NCBI GenBank assembly: GCA_013001285.1
Contig: JABDMU010000029.1
Coordinates: forward strand, 1-64,000
Source of the DNA: Flavobacteriaceae bacterium
GTDB lineage: Bacteria > Bacteroidota > Bacteroidia > Flavobacteriales > Flavobacteriaceae
Reading direction: 5' to 3'
Length of the DNA stretch: 64,000 nucleotides
A model generated the notes under the pieces. That model was not told the DNA's origin. It did no database searches and worked only from the letters and a program-made list of their open reading frames with translations. The translations under genes and the position numbers were made by a program. How positions within the stretch are numbered: the stretch's first letter is position 1; the number at the start of each line of letters is the position of its first letter. Positions 1-8,283 of this stretch are shown here, piece by piece.

Positions 1-289
1 CACTTAAACCAATATTGGTCGTATTCGAGGTTCGGTCAGCAAACTGTCCTTGAAAAAGCTCGACGTTACCAACACTTAACCCTTGATTGATATTTGCACC
101 GAAACTTGGATAAAAACTCCCTTTGGAGGCAATAATATCCTGATCATTAGACAATAAAACGTTTTCGCCTTGTTTTACAGTAATGTTGTTTTCAAGTGCA
201 TGAGTAACACATTCTTGTAAACCCCATTTTTTCTGAGCATATCCAGACATGCTGATACATACGCAGAGTACTAATATATAATTCTTCAT
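1..289 (-). CDS. TolC-like outer membrane efflux protein (N-terminal part, cut by window edge)
   Basis: Only the first 96 residues are in the window; the rest lies beyond base 1. The start ATG is at 287-289. The product opens with a signal peptide ending near SGYAQ, followed by WGLQECVTHALENNITV, which is the usual opening of TolC-family outer membrane factors (the first helix of the efflux duct). It follows the HlyD-type adaptor by about 20 bases on the same strand, so it is the last gene visible in an ATPase, permease, permease, adaptor, channel operon and would supply the outer membrane exit. What is exported cannot be told from sequence. The family call is fairly safe from the N-terminus plus context. 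Confidence 0.8.
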   Translation of the reverse strand, partial: MKNYILVLCVCISMSGYAQKKWGLQECVTHALENNITVKQGENVLLSNDQDIIASKGSFYPSFGANINQGLSVGNVELFQGQFADRTSNTTNIGLS

Positions 290-308
290 AGTATACAATT
301 CGAAATTT

Positions 309-1424
309 TTAATCATCATCATCATTATTCTCATCAGAAGCCTTGTTCCAAACCTTGATCTTATCACCCATAGCAACGCCTTCAGTGATCTCTACTTCAA
401 TGCCATTAGATAATCCTAATTCAACATCTTTTTTCTCAAAGGAATTGTCTCCTGTTAAAATTTCAACGAAAGGTTGCTCCGTAATACGGTTGAATTGCAA
501 CAGAGCCTCTTTGATCACCATGACACTGTCCTTACTTTCAATCTCTATTTCAGCATTTGCACTATATCCTGCTCTAATATTTGTTGCAGGTTCAACGTCG
601 ACGTCTGCTTTAATCGTGAATTGTACAGCCCCATTTTCTTCTATTCCTTTTGGTGCAACGAAGGTCAATCGTGCTGGAAATTCTTTCTCATTTATTGCGC
701 CCAGGATGATCTTTATCTCCTTGCCTTCTTCTAATTTTCCAACTTCTGCTTCATCTACTTTTCCTTCAAAAATCATTTTGCTCATGTCAGCAATTGTAGC
801 AATAGTTGTTCCTGCATTGAAGTTATTACTCTCAATGACTTGATCACCTTCCCGTACAGGAATTTCTAAGATGGTTCCGGAGATTTGAGCCACAATATTT
901 GTATTGGCTCCAGATCCTCCAGATACCGAGCCACGTTTAATGATCTGAAAATCATTTTGTGCTTGGGAGAGTGATTCTCTAGCTTGATTCAAACTCAATT
1001 CGGTGTTTTCAAAATCTTGTTTTGATATGATCCCTTTTTCAAACAGGATCTTATTGCGATCATACAAGGTTTTGGCATTATCATATGATAATCTCGCACT
1101 ATTGATACGGCTATTGGCACTTGATAAACTTTGTTCATTAGGCACTACCCGAATCTTGGCAAGCATATCCCCTTTTTTCACGATGTCGCCTTCTTCAACC
1201 ATGATCTTATCAACAATACCTGAAATTTGAGGTTTTACTTCAATTTCTTCTTCTGGATTTAGTTTCCCTGTAGCTACTGTTTTGGTATCAAGAGATGTAT
1301 AATACGGTTCTTCAGTTTTGAAATCTACTATTTCTTCAGAATTAGATTCTCTAAAATATTTAAGAACCCATATTAATGCGAATAGCAATACAATTCCAAT
1401 TATGATTTTTACTGTTTTCTTCAT
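309..1424 (-). CDS. HlyD/MacA-family periplasmic adaptor of an ABC efflux system
   Basis: A 371-residue membrane fusion protein. It has an N-terminal membrane anchor (about residues 7-24), then a barrel-sandwich half, a coiled-coil hairpin rich in Ala, Asn, Gln and Leu (about 100-165), the second sandwich half and beta-barrel segments (about 175-350). The extreme C-terminus is strongly acidic, ending in a run of Asn and Asp. Family knowledge says such adaptors bridge an inner membrane pump and a TolC-type channel. It lies 20 bases downstream of a MacB-like permease and 20 bases upstream of a TolC-like gene, all on the same strand, which fits a MacA role. The substrate is unknown. Confidence 0.88.
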   Translation of the reverse strand: MKKTVKIIIGIVLLFALIWVLKYFRESNSEEIVDFKTEEPYYTSLDTKTVATGKLNPEEEIEVKPQISGIVDKIMVEEGDIVKKGDMLAKIRVVPNEQSLSSANSRINSARLSYDNAKTLYDRNKILFEKGIISKQDFENTELSLNQARESLSQAQNDFQIIKRGSVSGGSGANTNIVAQISGTILEIPVREGDQVIESNNFNAGTTIATIADMSKMIFEGKVDEAEVGKLEEGKEIKIILGAINEKEFPARLTFVAPKGIEENGAVQFTIKADVDVEPATNIRAGYSANAEIEIESKDSVMVIKEALLQFNRITEQPFVEILTGDNSFEKKDVELGLSNGIEVEITEGVAMGDKIKVWNKASDENNDDDD

Positions 1425-1444
1425 TTTAACTTTTGATTAGTTTT

Positions 1445-2683
1445 TTATTCTTCACGCAATGCGTCTATTGGTTTTATACTTGTTGCCTTAAAGGCGGGAA
1501 TTAGTCCTATTAATGTGCCGAGAATGATCAAGATCAATAAGGCTACAAATACTATGGCTATGGAAACTGAAGAATTGACTAAAGTAGCATCTTCACCTTG
1601 CCCAAAGGCACTATCAAGCCATATGAGAATCCAACCTCCTGAAATTATACCCATAAGTCCAGCAATTAAGGTTAAGAAAACGGCCTCTACAACAATTTGT
1701 CTCTTGATCTCAAAGGGAGTTGCACCCAATGCACGCCGCACACCTATTTCCTTGGTACGTTCCTTAACCGTGATCAGCAAAATACTGCCAATGGCAAAAA
1801 CACCAGCAATAAGGGTTGCAATGCCTACAAACCAGGTTAGAAACTGCATTCCAGTAAGAAAACCGGTTAATTTTGCAAATTGCTCTCCAAGGTTAAAGCT
1901 TCCAAAGGCACGTTTATCTTCAGGATGGATTTTATTTAAGTTCTTTAAAATAAGTTTCGAATCATCTTCAATTTGTTTGATATCATATTCGCCCTTACCA
2001 GTGATCATCATCCAACCAATTTGATTGCCTTGGTTGTAAACTTGCTGAAAGGTTTCAAATGGAATATGAATATCTGAGGAAGGCCCTCCAAAATTATCCA
2101 ATTCGAATACTCCGATGACGGCAAAATTCATATTATTAATTCGGATGAGTTCTCCGATGGGCTCGACGTCTTTTTCAAAAAGTTGCTTATAAATGTCTTC
2201 TGAAATAACAGCAACTTTTCTCTTGTTATCCATATCGCTTTGATTGATAAAGCGACCCTTTATTAATTTCTTTTTCTGAACTATATCAAGAAGTGGATAA
2301 TCTCCAGCAATATTATAAGTGCCGGACAGCATTTTTCTTACCACAAACCCCTGACTTTGATTTCGAGGTACTACAAACTCGATACCTTCAACATTATCTT
2401 GAATTTTTTGAGCATCAGATAATTTCAGAGTAACACGTTTACCTTCCTGGAACCCCTTAAATGGTTTGCTTGTACTTTGTCCCCAAATAAAGACGCTATT
2501 CGTTGCAAAATCTCCAAACAGGCGATTAAATGAATTTTCCATACCGCGAGCAGCGCCTAATAACCCTATAAGAAGTAATATACCCCACCACACGCCTATC
2601 ATTGTAATAAACGTTCTTAGCTTGTTTTTGCCCATACTATCAAAAACTTCCTGCCATGTATCTCTATCGAATAAAAACTTCAT
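1445..2683 (-). CDS. ABC transporter permease, MacB/FtsX type (second of two)
   Basis: A 412-residue permease with one N-terminal membrane helix (about 20-42), a large periplasmic domain (about 45-285, MacB_PCD type) and three C-terminal helices with the FtsX-domain signature KERTKEIGVRRALGATP (about 310). It ends with the typical tail PIDALREE. The start lies only 2 bases after the stop of a paralogous permease, and the ATPase is a separate gene, so this is a MacB-like pump in which the nucleotide-binding domain is not fused. Two different permease genes suggest a heterodimeric transporter. The family call is strong and the exported compound is unknown. Confidence 0.9.
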   Translation of the reverse strand: MKFLFDRDTWQEVFDSMGKNKLRTFITMIGVWWGILLLIGLLGAARGMENSFNRLFGDFATNSVFIWGQSTSKPFKGFQEGKRVTLKLSDAQKIQDNVEGIEFVVPRNQSQGFVVRKMLSGTYNIAGDYPLLDIVQKKKLIKGRFINQSDMDNKRKVAVISEDIYKQLFEKDVEPIGELIRINNMNFAVIGVFELDNFGGPSSDIHIPFETFQQVYNQGNQIGWMMITGKGEYDIKQIEDDSKLILKNLNKIHPEDKRAFGSFNLGEQFAKLTGFLTGMQFLTWFVGIATLIAGVFAIGSILLITVKERTKEIGVRRALGATPFEIKRQIVVEAVFLTLIAGLMGIISGGWILIWLDSAFGQGEDATLVNSSVSIAIVFVALLILIILGTLIGLIPAFKATSIKPIDALREE

Positions 2684-2685
2684 AT

Positions 2686-3915
2686 TTAATCGTTTCTTAA
2701 GGCTACAATTGGTTTAATTTTTGAAGCGCGTTTTGCAGGAACATATCCTGCTAATGCACCAGCTATGACTAGAACAACAGTTGCTGAAAACACAATTTGA
2801 GTTTTAACACCAGGGTTGGTAATAAAATATTCTTCTAATCCTGGACCAACCCAACTTAAAACGCCTACTCCAACTAATAGACCTAAATAACCGGCTAATG
2901 CTGTTACAACCACGGATTCTAAAATAATAATGGATACAATAGATCGTGGTGTTGCTCCAAGGGCCTTGCGTATACCAATTTCCTTGGTGCGTTCTTTTAC
3001 GATAAAGATCATAATGTTACTGATTCCAACAATACCTGCTATCAATGTTCCAAGTCCAATAACCAAAACAAGAAGAGATAATACTCCCGTAAATTGATTC
3101 ACGCCTTTGGTTTGTTGCGCCATATTCATTACACGAACGGCACGTTGATCTGTTGGTGCTACTGAAAATCTATTCTTCAATTTCTTTTCCAGGTCCAGAC
3201 CAAAATCGATGGCTTGATCAATTCCTAATTCTGGTTTATATGTAATGTTGATTTGATCTATATAATCGTTATTGCCATATACTTGTTGTGCCGTAGTTAT
3301 TGGCATGTAAATAAGTCTTTCTTCATTATCTCCACCATCATCGGTAAAGATGCCGACGATCTTGTATTGAATACCACTAAGATTTACATACTTTCCAAGT
3401 GCTTTTGTTTTTAAGAAAAGGTCTTCCTCAACAAGTCGTCCGATAACGACCACTTTTGTTTTGTTCTTAAGGTCATTCTGACTGATATATCTTCCCTCCT
3501 TGATCAGGGTCTTTTCAAGATACTGATGATCTGGATGTACTGCCCTTAAACTGTAACTGTTCTTTTCGCCTCTGAAAGATGCATTGACATTTCTATAAAG
3601 GCGCGCAGTGCTGTATTGCACTTTATCTTCAAAATCTTCATTGATATAATCAAAATCTTCATTCTTGAATTGAATACGTCTTCCCGCTTGAAGTCCTTTA
3701 TGAGCTTTGGTTGTATTCCCAGAATAAATGAACATAGCATTGGTGGCATCATCTACAAATGCTTCTTCAAATGTATTGACCAAGCCATTAACAATTCCGA
3801 AAAGAATGGTAAAAAGCATGATGGCAAAGGCCACTGTAAGACCAGACAAAATACTTCTTGTCCTGTTCTTATTCATGCTTTGCAATATCTCTCTCCAAAG
3901 ATCTAGATCAAACAT
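2686..3915 (-). CDS. ABC transporter permease, MacB/FtsX type (first of two)
   Basis: A 409-residue paralogue of the next permease with the same plan: an N-terminal helix (about 20-45), a periplasmic MacB-like domain, then three membrane helices with KERTKEIGIRKALGATP at about 310 and the tail PIVALRND. It overlaps the upstream ATPase gene by 8 bases (3908-3915), which suggests translational coupling. Together with the ATPase, the second permease, the HlyD-like adaptor and the TolC-like channel it would form a tripartite exporter or mechanotransmission complex. The substrate cannot be inferred. Confidence 0.9.
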   Translation of the reverse strand: MFDLDLWREILQSMNKNRTRSILSGLTVAFAIMLFTILFGIVNGLVNTFEEAFVDDATNAMFIYSGNTTKAHKGLQAGRRIQFKNEDFDYINEDFEDKVQYSTARLYRNVNASFRGEKNSYSLRAVHPDHQYLEKTLIKEGRYISQNDLKNKTKVVVIGRLVEEDLFLKTKALGKYVNLSGIQYKIVGIFTDDGGDNEERLIYMPITTAQQVYGNNDYIDQINITYKPELGIDQAIDFGLDLEKKLKNRFSVAPTDQRAVRVMNMAQQTKGVNQFTGVLSLLVLVIGLGTLIAGIVGISNIMIFIVKERTKEIGIRKALGATPRSIVSIIILESVVVTALAGYLGLLVGVGVLSWVGPGLEEYFITNPGVKTQIVFSATVVLVIAGALAGYVPAKRASKIKPIVALRND

Positions 3916-4609
3916 GTTGTCCTGCTCTTACTTGTTCAACTATCTTATCTTCCATAATAACACCATCACGCAATCTGACGATTCGTTTGCACATATGAGC
4001 AATATCTTCCTCATGAGTTACAATAAGTATTGTTTTTCCTTCATCATTCAAATGTTGAATGAATTCCATGATCTCATAGGAAGTGGTTGTATCTAACGCT
4101 CCTGTTGGCTCATCTGCCAATAATAATTTAGGATTAGCGGCTAAGGCTCTTGCAATAGCTACACGTTGTTTTTGACCACCAGATAACTCATTTGGTAGGT
4201 GATGTGCCCAATCAAGCAATCCCACTTTTTCAAGGTGAAATTTTGCCTTTTCTTGGCGCTCTTTTCGCTTTAACCCTTGATAATATAATGGCAATGCCAC
4301 ATTTTCAAGAGCATTTTTATAATTGATAAGGTTAAAAGATTGAAAAATAAATCCTAAAAACTTATTTCTATATACTGCTGCCTTTTTCTCATTAAGATTT
4401 TCAATGTGAACACCATCGAGTTCATAATCACCTTCATCGTGTTCATCAAGCATTCCAATAATATTAAGCAATGTCGATTTTCCTGATCCTGATGAACCCA
4501 TTATGGCCACCATCTCACCGTCGTTCACAACAAGATCGATTCCTTTTAAAACATGTAGGCTAGAATCGCCTATGGGATAGGACTTATGAAGTTTACTTAT
4601 TTTCAGCAT
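3908..4609 (-). CDS. ABC transporter ATP-binding protein, MacB/LolD type
   Basis: A 233-residue nucleotide-binding subunit with every core motif visible: Walker A GSSGSGKSTLL (about 38-48), Q-loop FIFQSFNL, signature LSGGQKQRVAIARAL (about 142), Walker B LLLADEPTGALD and the switch histidine in IVTHEED. This length and motif set is that of the MacB/LolD/FtsE group, which drive FtsX-type permeases rather than classic importers. It is the first gene of the five-gene efflux operon. The upstream gap (4610-4704) contains an imperfect promoter-like element CAAAGGTC at 4657-4664 (minus reading GACCTTTG, one base off TAnnTTTG) and an inverted repeat at 4669-4682. Confidence 0.93.
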   Translation of the reverse strand: MLKISKLHKSYPIGDSSLHVLKGIDLVVNDGEMVAIMGSSGSGKSTLLNIIGMLDEHDEGDYELDGVHIENLNEKKAAVYRNKFLGFIFQSFNLINYKNALENVALPLYYQGLKRKERQEKAKFHLEKVGLLDWAHHLPNELSGGQKQRVAIARALAANPKLLLADEPTGALDTTTSYEIMEFIQHLNDEGKTILIVTHEEDIAHMCKRIVRLRDGVIMEDKIVEQVRAGQHV

Positions 4610-4668
4610 AGTTAGTGTGTTTACCGTTCCTTCAAAAAACGATACATATTAGACTGCAAAGGTCGCGT

Positions 4669-4682
4669 TTTGTTACAACAAA
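4669..4682. promoter_or_regulatory. Inverted repeat upstream of the efflux operon (possible operator)
   Basis: The arms TTTGTT and AACAAA are separated by two bases. The element lies about 60 bases upstream of the ATPase start codon and just upstream of an imperfect -7 element. A repressor site is only a guess; in AT-rich DNA a six-base-arm repeat can arise by chance. Confidence 0.25.
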
Positions 4683-4704
4683 TATTTATTATTATGTTAA
4701 ATTA

Positions 4705-4917
4705 CTACGAATCCCTATATTTTCGATAGATAAAATACCCCAATCCTCCTATTAATAAATATGGGAAAAGCATTAAATATTTTATCCCATTGTTGACACT
4801 TTTGCCAATTTCTTGATTTTCTCCGCTCTCAAGAACAGCACGACACATAGCACATTGCGCCTCCACAAATGAAATTGAGAGAACGACTGCTATAAATATG
4901 ACGATGGTTTTCTTCAA
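4705..4917 (-). CDS. Small membrane protein with a CAMC motif, in the oxidase assembly cluster
   Basis: A 70-residue product. No ATG is available; the frame opens with TTG at 4917, four bases after the stop of the DUF420 gene, and gives a clean signal-like N-terminus (residues 1-20) ending near VEAQ. Next comes CAMCRAVLESG, a closely spaced cysteine pair, then a second membrane helix (about 47-64) and a basic tail. I do not recognise a named family. A short two-helix protein with CxxC at the membrane surface, next to Sco and DUF420 genes, could handle copper or heme or carry redox-active cysteines, but this is inference from position only. Confidence 0.65.
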   Translation of the reverse strand: MKKTIVIFIAVVLSISFVEAQCAMCRAVLESGENQEIGKSVNNGIKYLMLFPYLLIGGLGYFIYRKYRDS

Positions 4918-4921
4918 AGGT

Positions 4922-5449
4922 TCAATAATATGGTGAAATCATTATAAAAACAAGCACTCCTGAAATGGCAACATATAACCAAAGTGGGAAGGTAATGCGT
5001 GCAATTTTTTTATGGCTTTCAAAATTCTTTGTAATAGCACGAACATAAGTGATCAGTACAAAAGGAATGACAATTATAGATAATAAAATATGAGTTATTA
5101 GAATAAAATAATACATATACTTGATGATGCCATCACCTCCAAAAGAAGTAGACTCACTAGTCATATGATACGCAATATACATGAGTAAAAAGAGCACTGA
5201 ACAGCCTATTGCCGTCTTCATCAGGCGCTCATGCAATTTTTGTTTCTTATTCTTGATCGCCCAAAATGCACTAATTAAAATGATTGCAGTCAGTGCATTA
5301 ATGGTAGCATAAATTGGTGGTAAGAAGGTTAAAGGTTCAACACCTGGGATTTTTATACCGAATAAGGCAGCAACAACTAAGGGAATAACTACTGATAGCC
5401 CTACGATCCATCGATTGTATTTTCTTTCCTCTGTTGATCTTTCTGTCAT
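4922..5449 (-). CDS. DUF420 family membrane protein (CtaM-like oxidase assembly factor)
   Basis: A 175-residue protein with about five hydrophobic helices, including one at about 15-32 that ends before the conserved PGVEPLTFLPP stretch. This pattern is characteristic of DUF420 proteins, whose Firmicutes member CtaM is, as I recall, needed to mature heme-copper oxidases. His residues in membrane segments (AYHMTSE, ILITHILLS) could bind heme or metal. Its start overlaps the Sco stop by one base (TAATG), so it is translationally coupled to a known copper chaperone family. The DUF420 assignment is fairly sure; the assembly role is by analogy. Confidence 0.8.
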   Translation of the reverse strand: MTERSTEERKYNRWIVGLSVVIPLVVAALFGIKIPGVEPLTFLPPIYATINALTAIILISAFWAIKNKKQKLHERLMKTAIGCSVLFLLMYIAYHMTSESTSFGGDGIIKYMYYFILITHILLSIIVIPFVLITYVRAITKNFESHKKIARITFPLWLYVAISGVLVFIMISPYY

Positions 5450-6093
5450 TAGTCCTTCAATAATTTTGAGATATCTTCTTTTAATTCTTGGATCTGATTA
5501 GGTGAATTTTCTTCATCTAAGGCACGATAATAAATTATTGGGTTTCCAAATTCATCATGTCGTGATCTTATGCGACCTTCTTTATCAATAAGTGCAAATA
5601 AGCCTGAATGCGAAAAATCACCATCTTCATTCATGGTTGAATCTGCATAAAGATTAAATCCTTCATTTGATAATTTTAATATATCGGTTTTATCTCCGGT
5701 TAAAAAATGCCAATTTGGATGCGAAACCTTGTATTTCTTAGCATAGGCCTTAAGTACTTCTGGGGTGTCAATTTCTGGTGTGATTGTAAAGGAGGCTATT
5801 CCAAAATTAGGATTTCCAAAAAAATCATTTTGAACCTCTACCATTCGCCTATTCATGATAGGGCAAATACTTGGGCAGGTTGTAAAAAAGAATTCTACAA
5901 CATATACTTTCCCGGCATAATTATCATTCGAGATGGTCTCATTATCCTGATTTATAAATTCAAATGCAGGCGCTTCACCTATGATGACCAGGTCTGATTT
6001 CTTAAAATTATCTACAATTTTAGGCACTGCCCAAATTCCAAAAATGAGAATTATAAATGCAATCCCAACGTAGGAGTAATTAGTTTTTTTCAT
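5449..6093 (-). CDS. Sco family copper chaperone (SCO1/SenC/PrrC)
   Basis: A membrane-anchored thioredoxin-fold protein. The anchor is residues 7-24. The copper site is present: the two cysteines of TTCPSICP and the distal histidine in GDFSHSGLF. Sco proteins deliver copper to, or reduce, the CuA centre of cytochrome oxidase subunit II, which fits the neighbouring oxidase genes. A GTG three bases upstream (6096) would add one residue; I prefer ATG at 6093, giving 214 residues. The gene overlaps the preceding Cys-less Sco-like gene by 14 bases and shares one base with the DUF420 gene, so all three are probably translated together. Confidence 0.92.
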   Translation of the reverse strand: MKKTNYSYVGIAFIILIFGIWAVPKIVDNFKKSDLVIIGEAPAFEFINQDNETISNDNYAGKVYVVEFFFTTCPSICPIMNRRMVEVQNDFFGNPNFGIASFTITPEIDTPEVLKAYAKKYKVSHPNWHFLTGDKTDILKLSNEGFNLYADSTMNEDGDFSHSGLFALIDKEGRIRSRHDEFGNPIIYYRALDEENSPNQIQELKEDISKLLKD

Positions 6094-6799
6094 CACCTTT
6101 TAGATCTTCTGCTCTTCTAGCTGTAGAGTCATATTTTCCTTTTCTCTTTTGTCTGTATTCGGTAAATAGGATCCGAATGTCTTCACTCATTTTATTTTTT
6201 AACTCAGCTACTTCAATACAATTGTATGAGTATAATCCGTAGGCAGTTAAATTCTTAGCCTTCTCATTATCTTCTCTATCGTCAAGTCGGCCACGCTGGT
6301 TGAGCTCTTGATCGATAATAAAAACTTCTTCGGTAGCTAAATCAGAGGCCAATCCTGATTTGGTCAATAAGCTATTATAAATTTCATCTATTTCAGAAGC
6401 GTTTGCAGAAACAAAATGCCAATATTTTAATGCCTCATATTGATACAATTCTTTCTTCAGTGCCTCTGTACTTTCTTCACTTCCTTCGGTAACGATAGCA
6501 ACGATTTGAAAGCGCTTAAAACCCATGAACTTATCGTAAATAAGCTCTTTAAGGTTTAAGGCAGAAATTGCTTTTTTCATGGGATCTTTTCCTAAAAAAG
6601 TCAATACCGTAATATTATCTTTAAAATCAATATCGCTTTGATCTTCAGAAAGCAAATCTGAAATATCCTTCACATTTTCATTGACGATCTCTAAACTATT
6701 ATAATTATGTGTAGAGGGATACAACATAATTAGAAATATCACTGGAAGAAAGAACAGCAACCCTAAGATCAAAGGTTTTTTTATAGATGAAAAACTCAT
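6080..6799 (-). CDS. Sco-like thioredoxin-fold membrane protein lacking the copper-site cysteines
   Basis: A 239-residue protein with one N-terminal helix (about 9-27), then a soluble domain that aligns by eye with the next gene (Sco). TVLTFLGKDP sits where Sco has YVVEFFFTTCPSICP, both share WHF in the middle, and VFIIDQELNQRGRLDD matches Sco LFALIDKEGRIRSRHD. The Cys pair and the copper His are absent; the one Cys is in YNCIEV near the end. It is therefore probably a degenerate Sco paralogue that may act as a partner or scaffold. The tail is highly charged. A TAnnTTTG element at 6804-6811 lies so close to the ATG that the transcript could be leaderless. Confidence 0.8.
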   Translation of the reverse strand: MSFSSIKKPLILGLLFFLPVIFLIMLYPSTHNYNSLEIVNENVKDISDLLSEDQSDIDFKDNITVLTFLGKDPMKKAISALNLKELIYDKFMGFKRFQIVAIVTEGSEESTEALKKELYQYEALKYWHFVSANASEIDEIYNSLLTKSGLASDLATEEVFIIDQELNQRGRLDDREDNEKAKNLTAYGLYSYNCIEVAELKNKMSEDIRILFTEYRQKRKGKYDSTARRAEDLKGDEKN

Positions 6800-6803
6800 G
6801 GTG

Positions 6804-6811
6804 CAAAAATA
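6804..6811 (-). promoter_or_regulatory. Candidate -7 promoter element for the Sco cluster
   Basis: On the minus strand this reads TATTTTTG, a full match to the Bacteroidota -7 consensus TAnnTTTG. It follows the terminator of the upstream oxidase genes and ends four bases before the ATG at 6799. I see no good TTTG at the expected -33 distance, so confidence is limited. Confidence 0.4.
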
Positions 6812-6837
6812 AAAAAGACGGTTGTTATAACCGTCTT
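6811..6837 (-). terminator. Intrinsic terminator after the subunit III/IV genes
   Basis: A 9-bp perfect stem AAGACGGTT/AACCGTCTT (6815-6823 with 6829-6837) with a 5-base loop, followed on the minus strand by a run of six T. It lies between the stop of the subunit IV gene and the start of the Sco-like gene, so it separates two transcription units that together serve the oxidase. Confidence 0.85.
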
Positions 6838-6856
6838 GAACTCTTTTTATTATTTG

Positions 6857-7237
6857 TTAAAAATCACGTTTAACAAATTCTGTGGCATAAACGCTTTCAA
6901 CATATCCACCTTCTTGTAAAAGGATAAATAGTAAGTAGCAAATAAGAAAAACTGCAGTCCATACAACAAGACGTCTTAACCATACTGTTTCATCACGCAT
7001 GTGCATGAAATCCCAAGTAATGTAGTAAGCTTTCACTAAGGTAAGTATGATGAAGATCCAGTTTAATATTTTCATTCCAAGGAATGGTGCCATTAAGCTT
7101 GCAGGTTTATAAATACCTAAGATCACTTCAACTGCTGTTACAATAGTCAGCAGGATCAAAACACCCCAGATTTTGGTCGTATTTGATTTAAACTTAATTA
7201 AGCCTCTTAATATTTCTAATTTGTGTGCGTCTGCCAT
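6857..7237 (-). CDS. Cytochrome c oxidase subunit IV (bacterial small subunit)
   Basis: A 126-residue protein with three predicted membrane helices (about 22-40, 48-70 and 88-107) and short charged ends, the size and layout of the bacterial subunit IV (COX4_pro) found beside subunit III. It probably stabilises the catalytic subunits and has no redox centre of its own. It lies 21 bases after the long subunit III gene and is followed by a strong terminator, so it closes the ctaB-coxC-coxC-coxD-type operon. Sequence signatures in this family are weak; context carries much of the call. Confidence 0.85.
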   Translation of the reverse strand: MADAHKLEILRGLIKFKSNTTKIWGVLILLTIVTAVEVILGIYKPASLMAPFLGMKILNWIFIILTLVKAYYITWDFMHMRDETVWLRRLVVWTAVFLICYLLFILLQEGGYVESVYATEFVKRDF

Positions 7238-7258
7238 TTTTATTTTCTAATTATAAAA

Positions 7259-8239
7259 TTATACTAAATAGAAGAATGTGAATACGAATACCCATACCAA
7301 ATCTACAAAGTGCCAATAAAGTCCCACTTTCTCAACCATTTCATAGTTCTTTCGTCTTTCATAGGTTCCAATGATCACATTGAAAAAGATGATGATATTG
7401 ATAACCACACCTGAAAACACGTGGAATCCGTGAAATCCTGTTATAAAGAAGAAGAAGTCAGCAAATAGTGGTGAACCATATTCATTCACCTTTAGGTTAG
7501 CGCCTTCAACTACAAGTCTTCCATTTTCTTTAATTTGTCTCAGCGATTCAGTGCGTGACAACACTGTTTTTTCGCCTTCTTCATTGATAGTTTGAGTTCG
7601 TACCAAAATATCAGAATTCGCTTCCAACCCGGTTATGATCTCTTCCATAGTATATGTTGGTTGTGTCCCTTCAGACATGAACCAAATACCATTTGTTTCT
7701 TTATGTGCTACTCTTTCTTTGTCTTCAACAGTTGCAAAATCTCTCAGTGCCACTCGATGGCCTTCATTATCTACAAACTGTAAGATATTACCGCCTTTTG
7801 TTTGGATGGCACCATAATCACCTTTAATGAACGTTGCCCATTCCCAAGCTTGTGAACCAACAAATATTAAACCACCAATAATGGTCAAGAACATATAAAG
7901 GATCACTTTATTCTTTTTCATATGGTGTCCTGCATCAACGGCAAGTACCATTGTTACGGACGACATGATCAGGATAAAGGTCATAAAAGCCACATAAATC
8001 ATTGGCAATTCTTGACCGTGCAAAAACGGAACGTGGGTAAATACCTCATCGGCAATTGGCCAATAATCAATGAATTTAAATCTTGAAAATCCATAAGCTG
8101 CTAAAAACCCTGAGAATGTTAAAGCATCTGAAACAATGAAGAACCACATCATCATTTTACCATAACTGGCTTTCATTGGTTGGTTGCCACCTCCCCAAGT
8201 TTTGCCTTCAGTTCCAGAACTTACTGCAGTCGTATCCAT
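7259..8239 (-). CDS. Cytochrome c oxidase subunit III, long form with a hydrophilic insert
   Basis: A 326-residue subunit III. Recognisable family stretches are MMMWFFIVSDALTFSGF (about 29-45), GSQAWEWATFI (about 128-138), the helix with FITGFHGFHVFSG (about 265-277) and the final YWHFVDLVWVFVFTFFYLV. Between residues about 141 and 257 there is a polar insert of more than 100 residues that the shorter neighbouring subunit III lacks. The N-terminus has a Gly-rich segment. It is the third gene of the operon, 44 bases after the shorter paralogue. The catalytic subunits coxA and coxB are about 23 kb away. Confidence 0.93.
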   Translation of the reverse strand: MDTTAVSSGTEGKTWGGGNQPMKASYGKMMMWFFIVSDALTFSGFLAAYGFSRFKFIDYWPIADEVFTHVPFLHGQELPMIYVAFMTFILIMSSVTMVLAVDAGHHMKKNKVILYMFLTIIGGLIFVGSQAWEWATFIKGDYGAIQTKGGNILQFVDNEGHRVALRDFATVEDKERVAHKETNGIWFMSEGTQPTYTMEEIITGLEANSDILVRTQTINEEGEKTVLSRTESLRQIKENGRLVVEGANLKVNEYGSPLFADFFFFITGFHGFHVFSGVVINIIIFFNVIIGTYERRKNYEMVEKVGLYWHFVDLVWVFVFTFFYLV

Positions 8240-8283
8240 AAACGAATTTTAATTTTAGAATTGCACAAAAATAATCATTTTAT

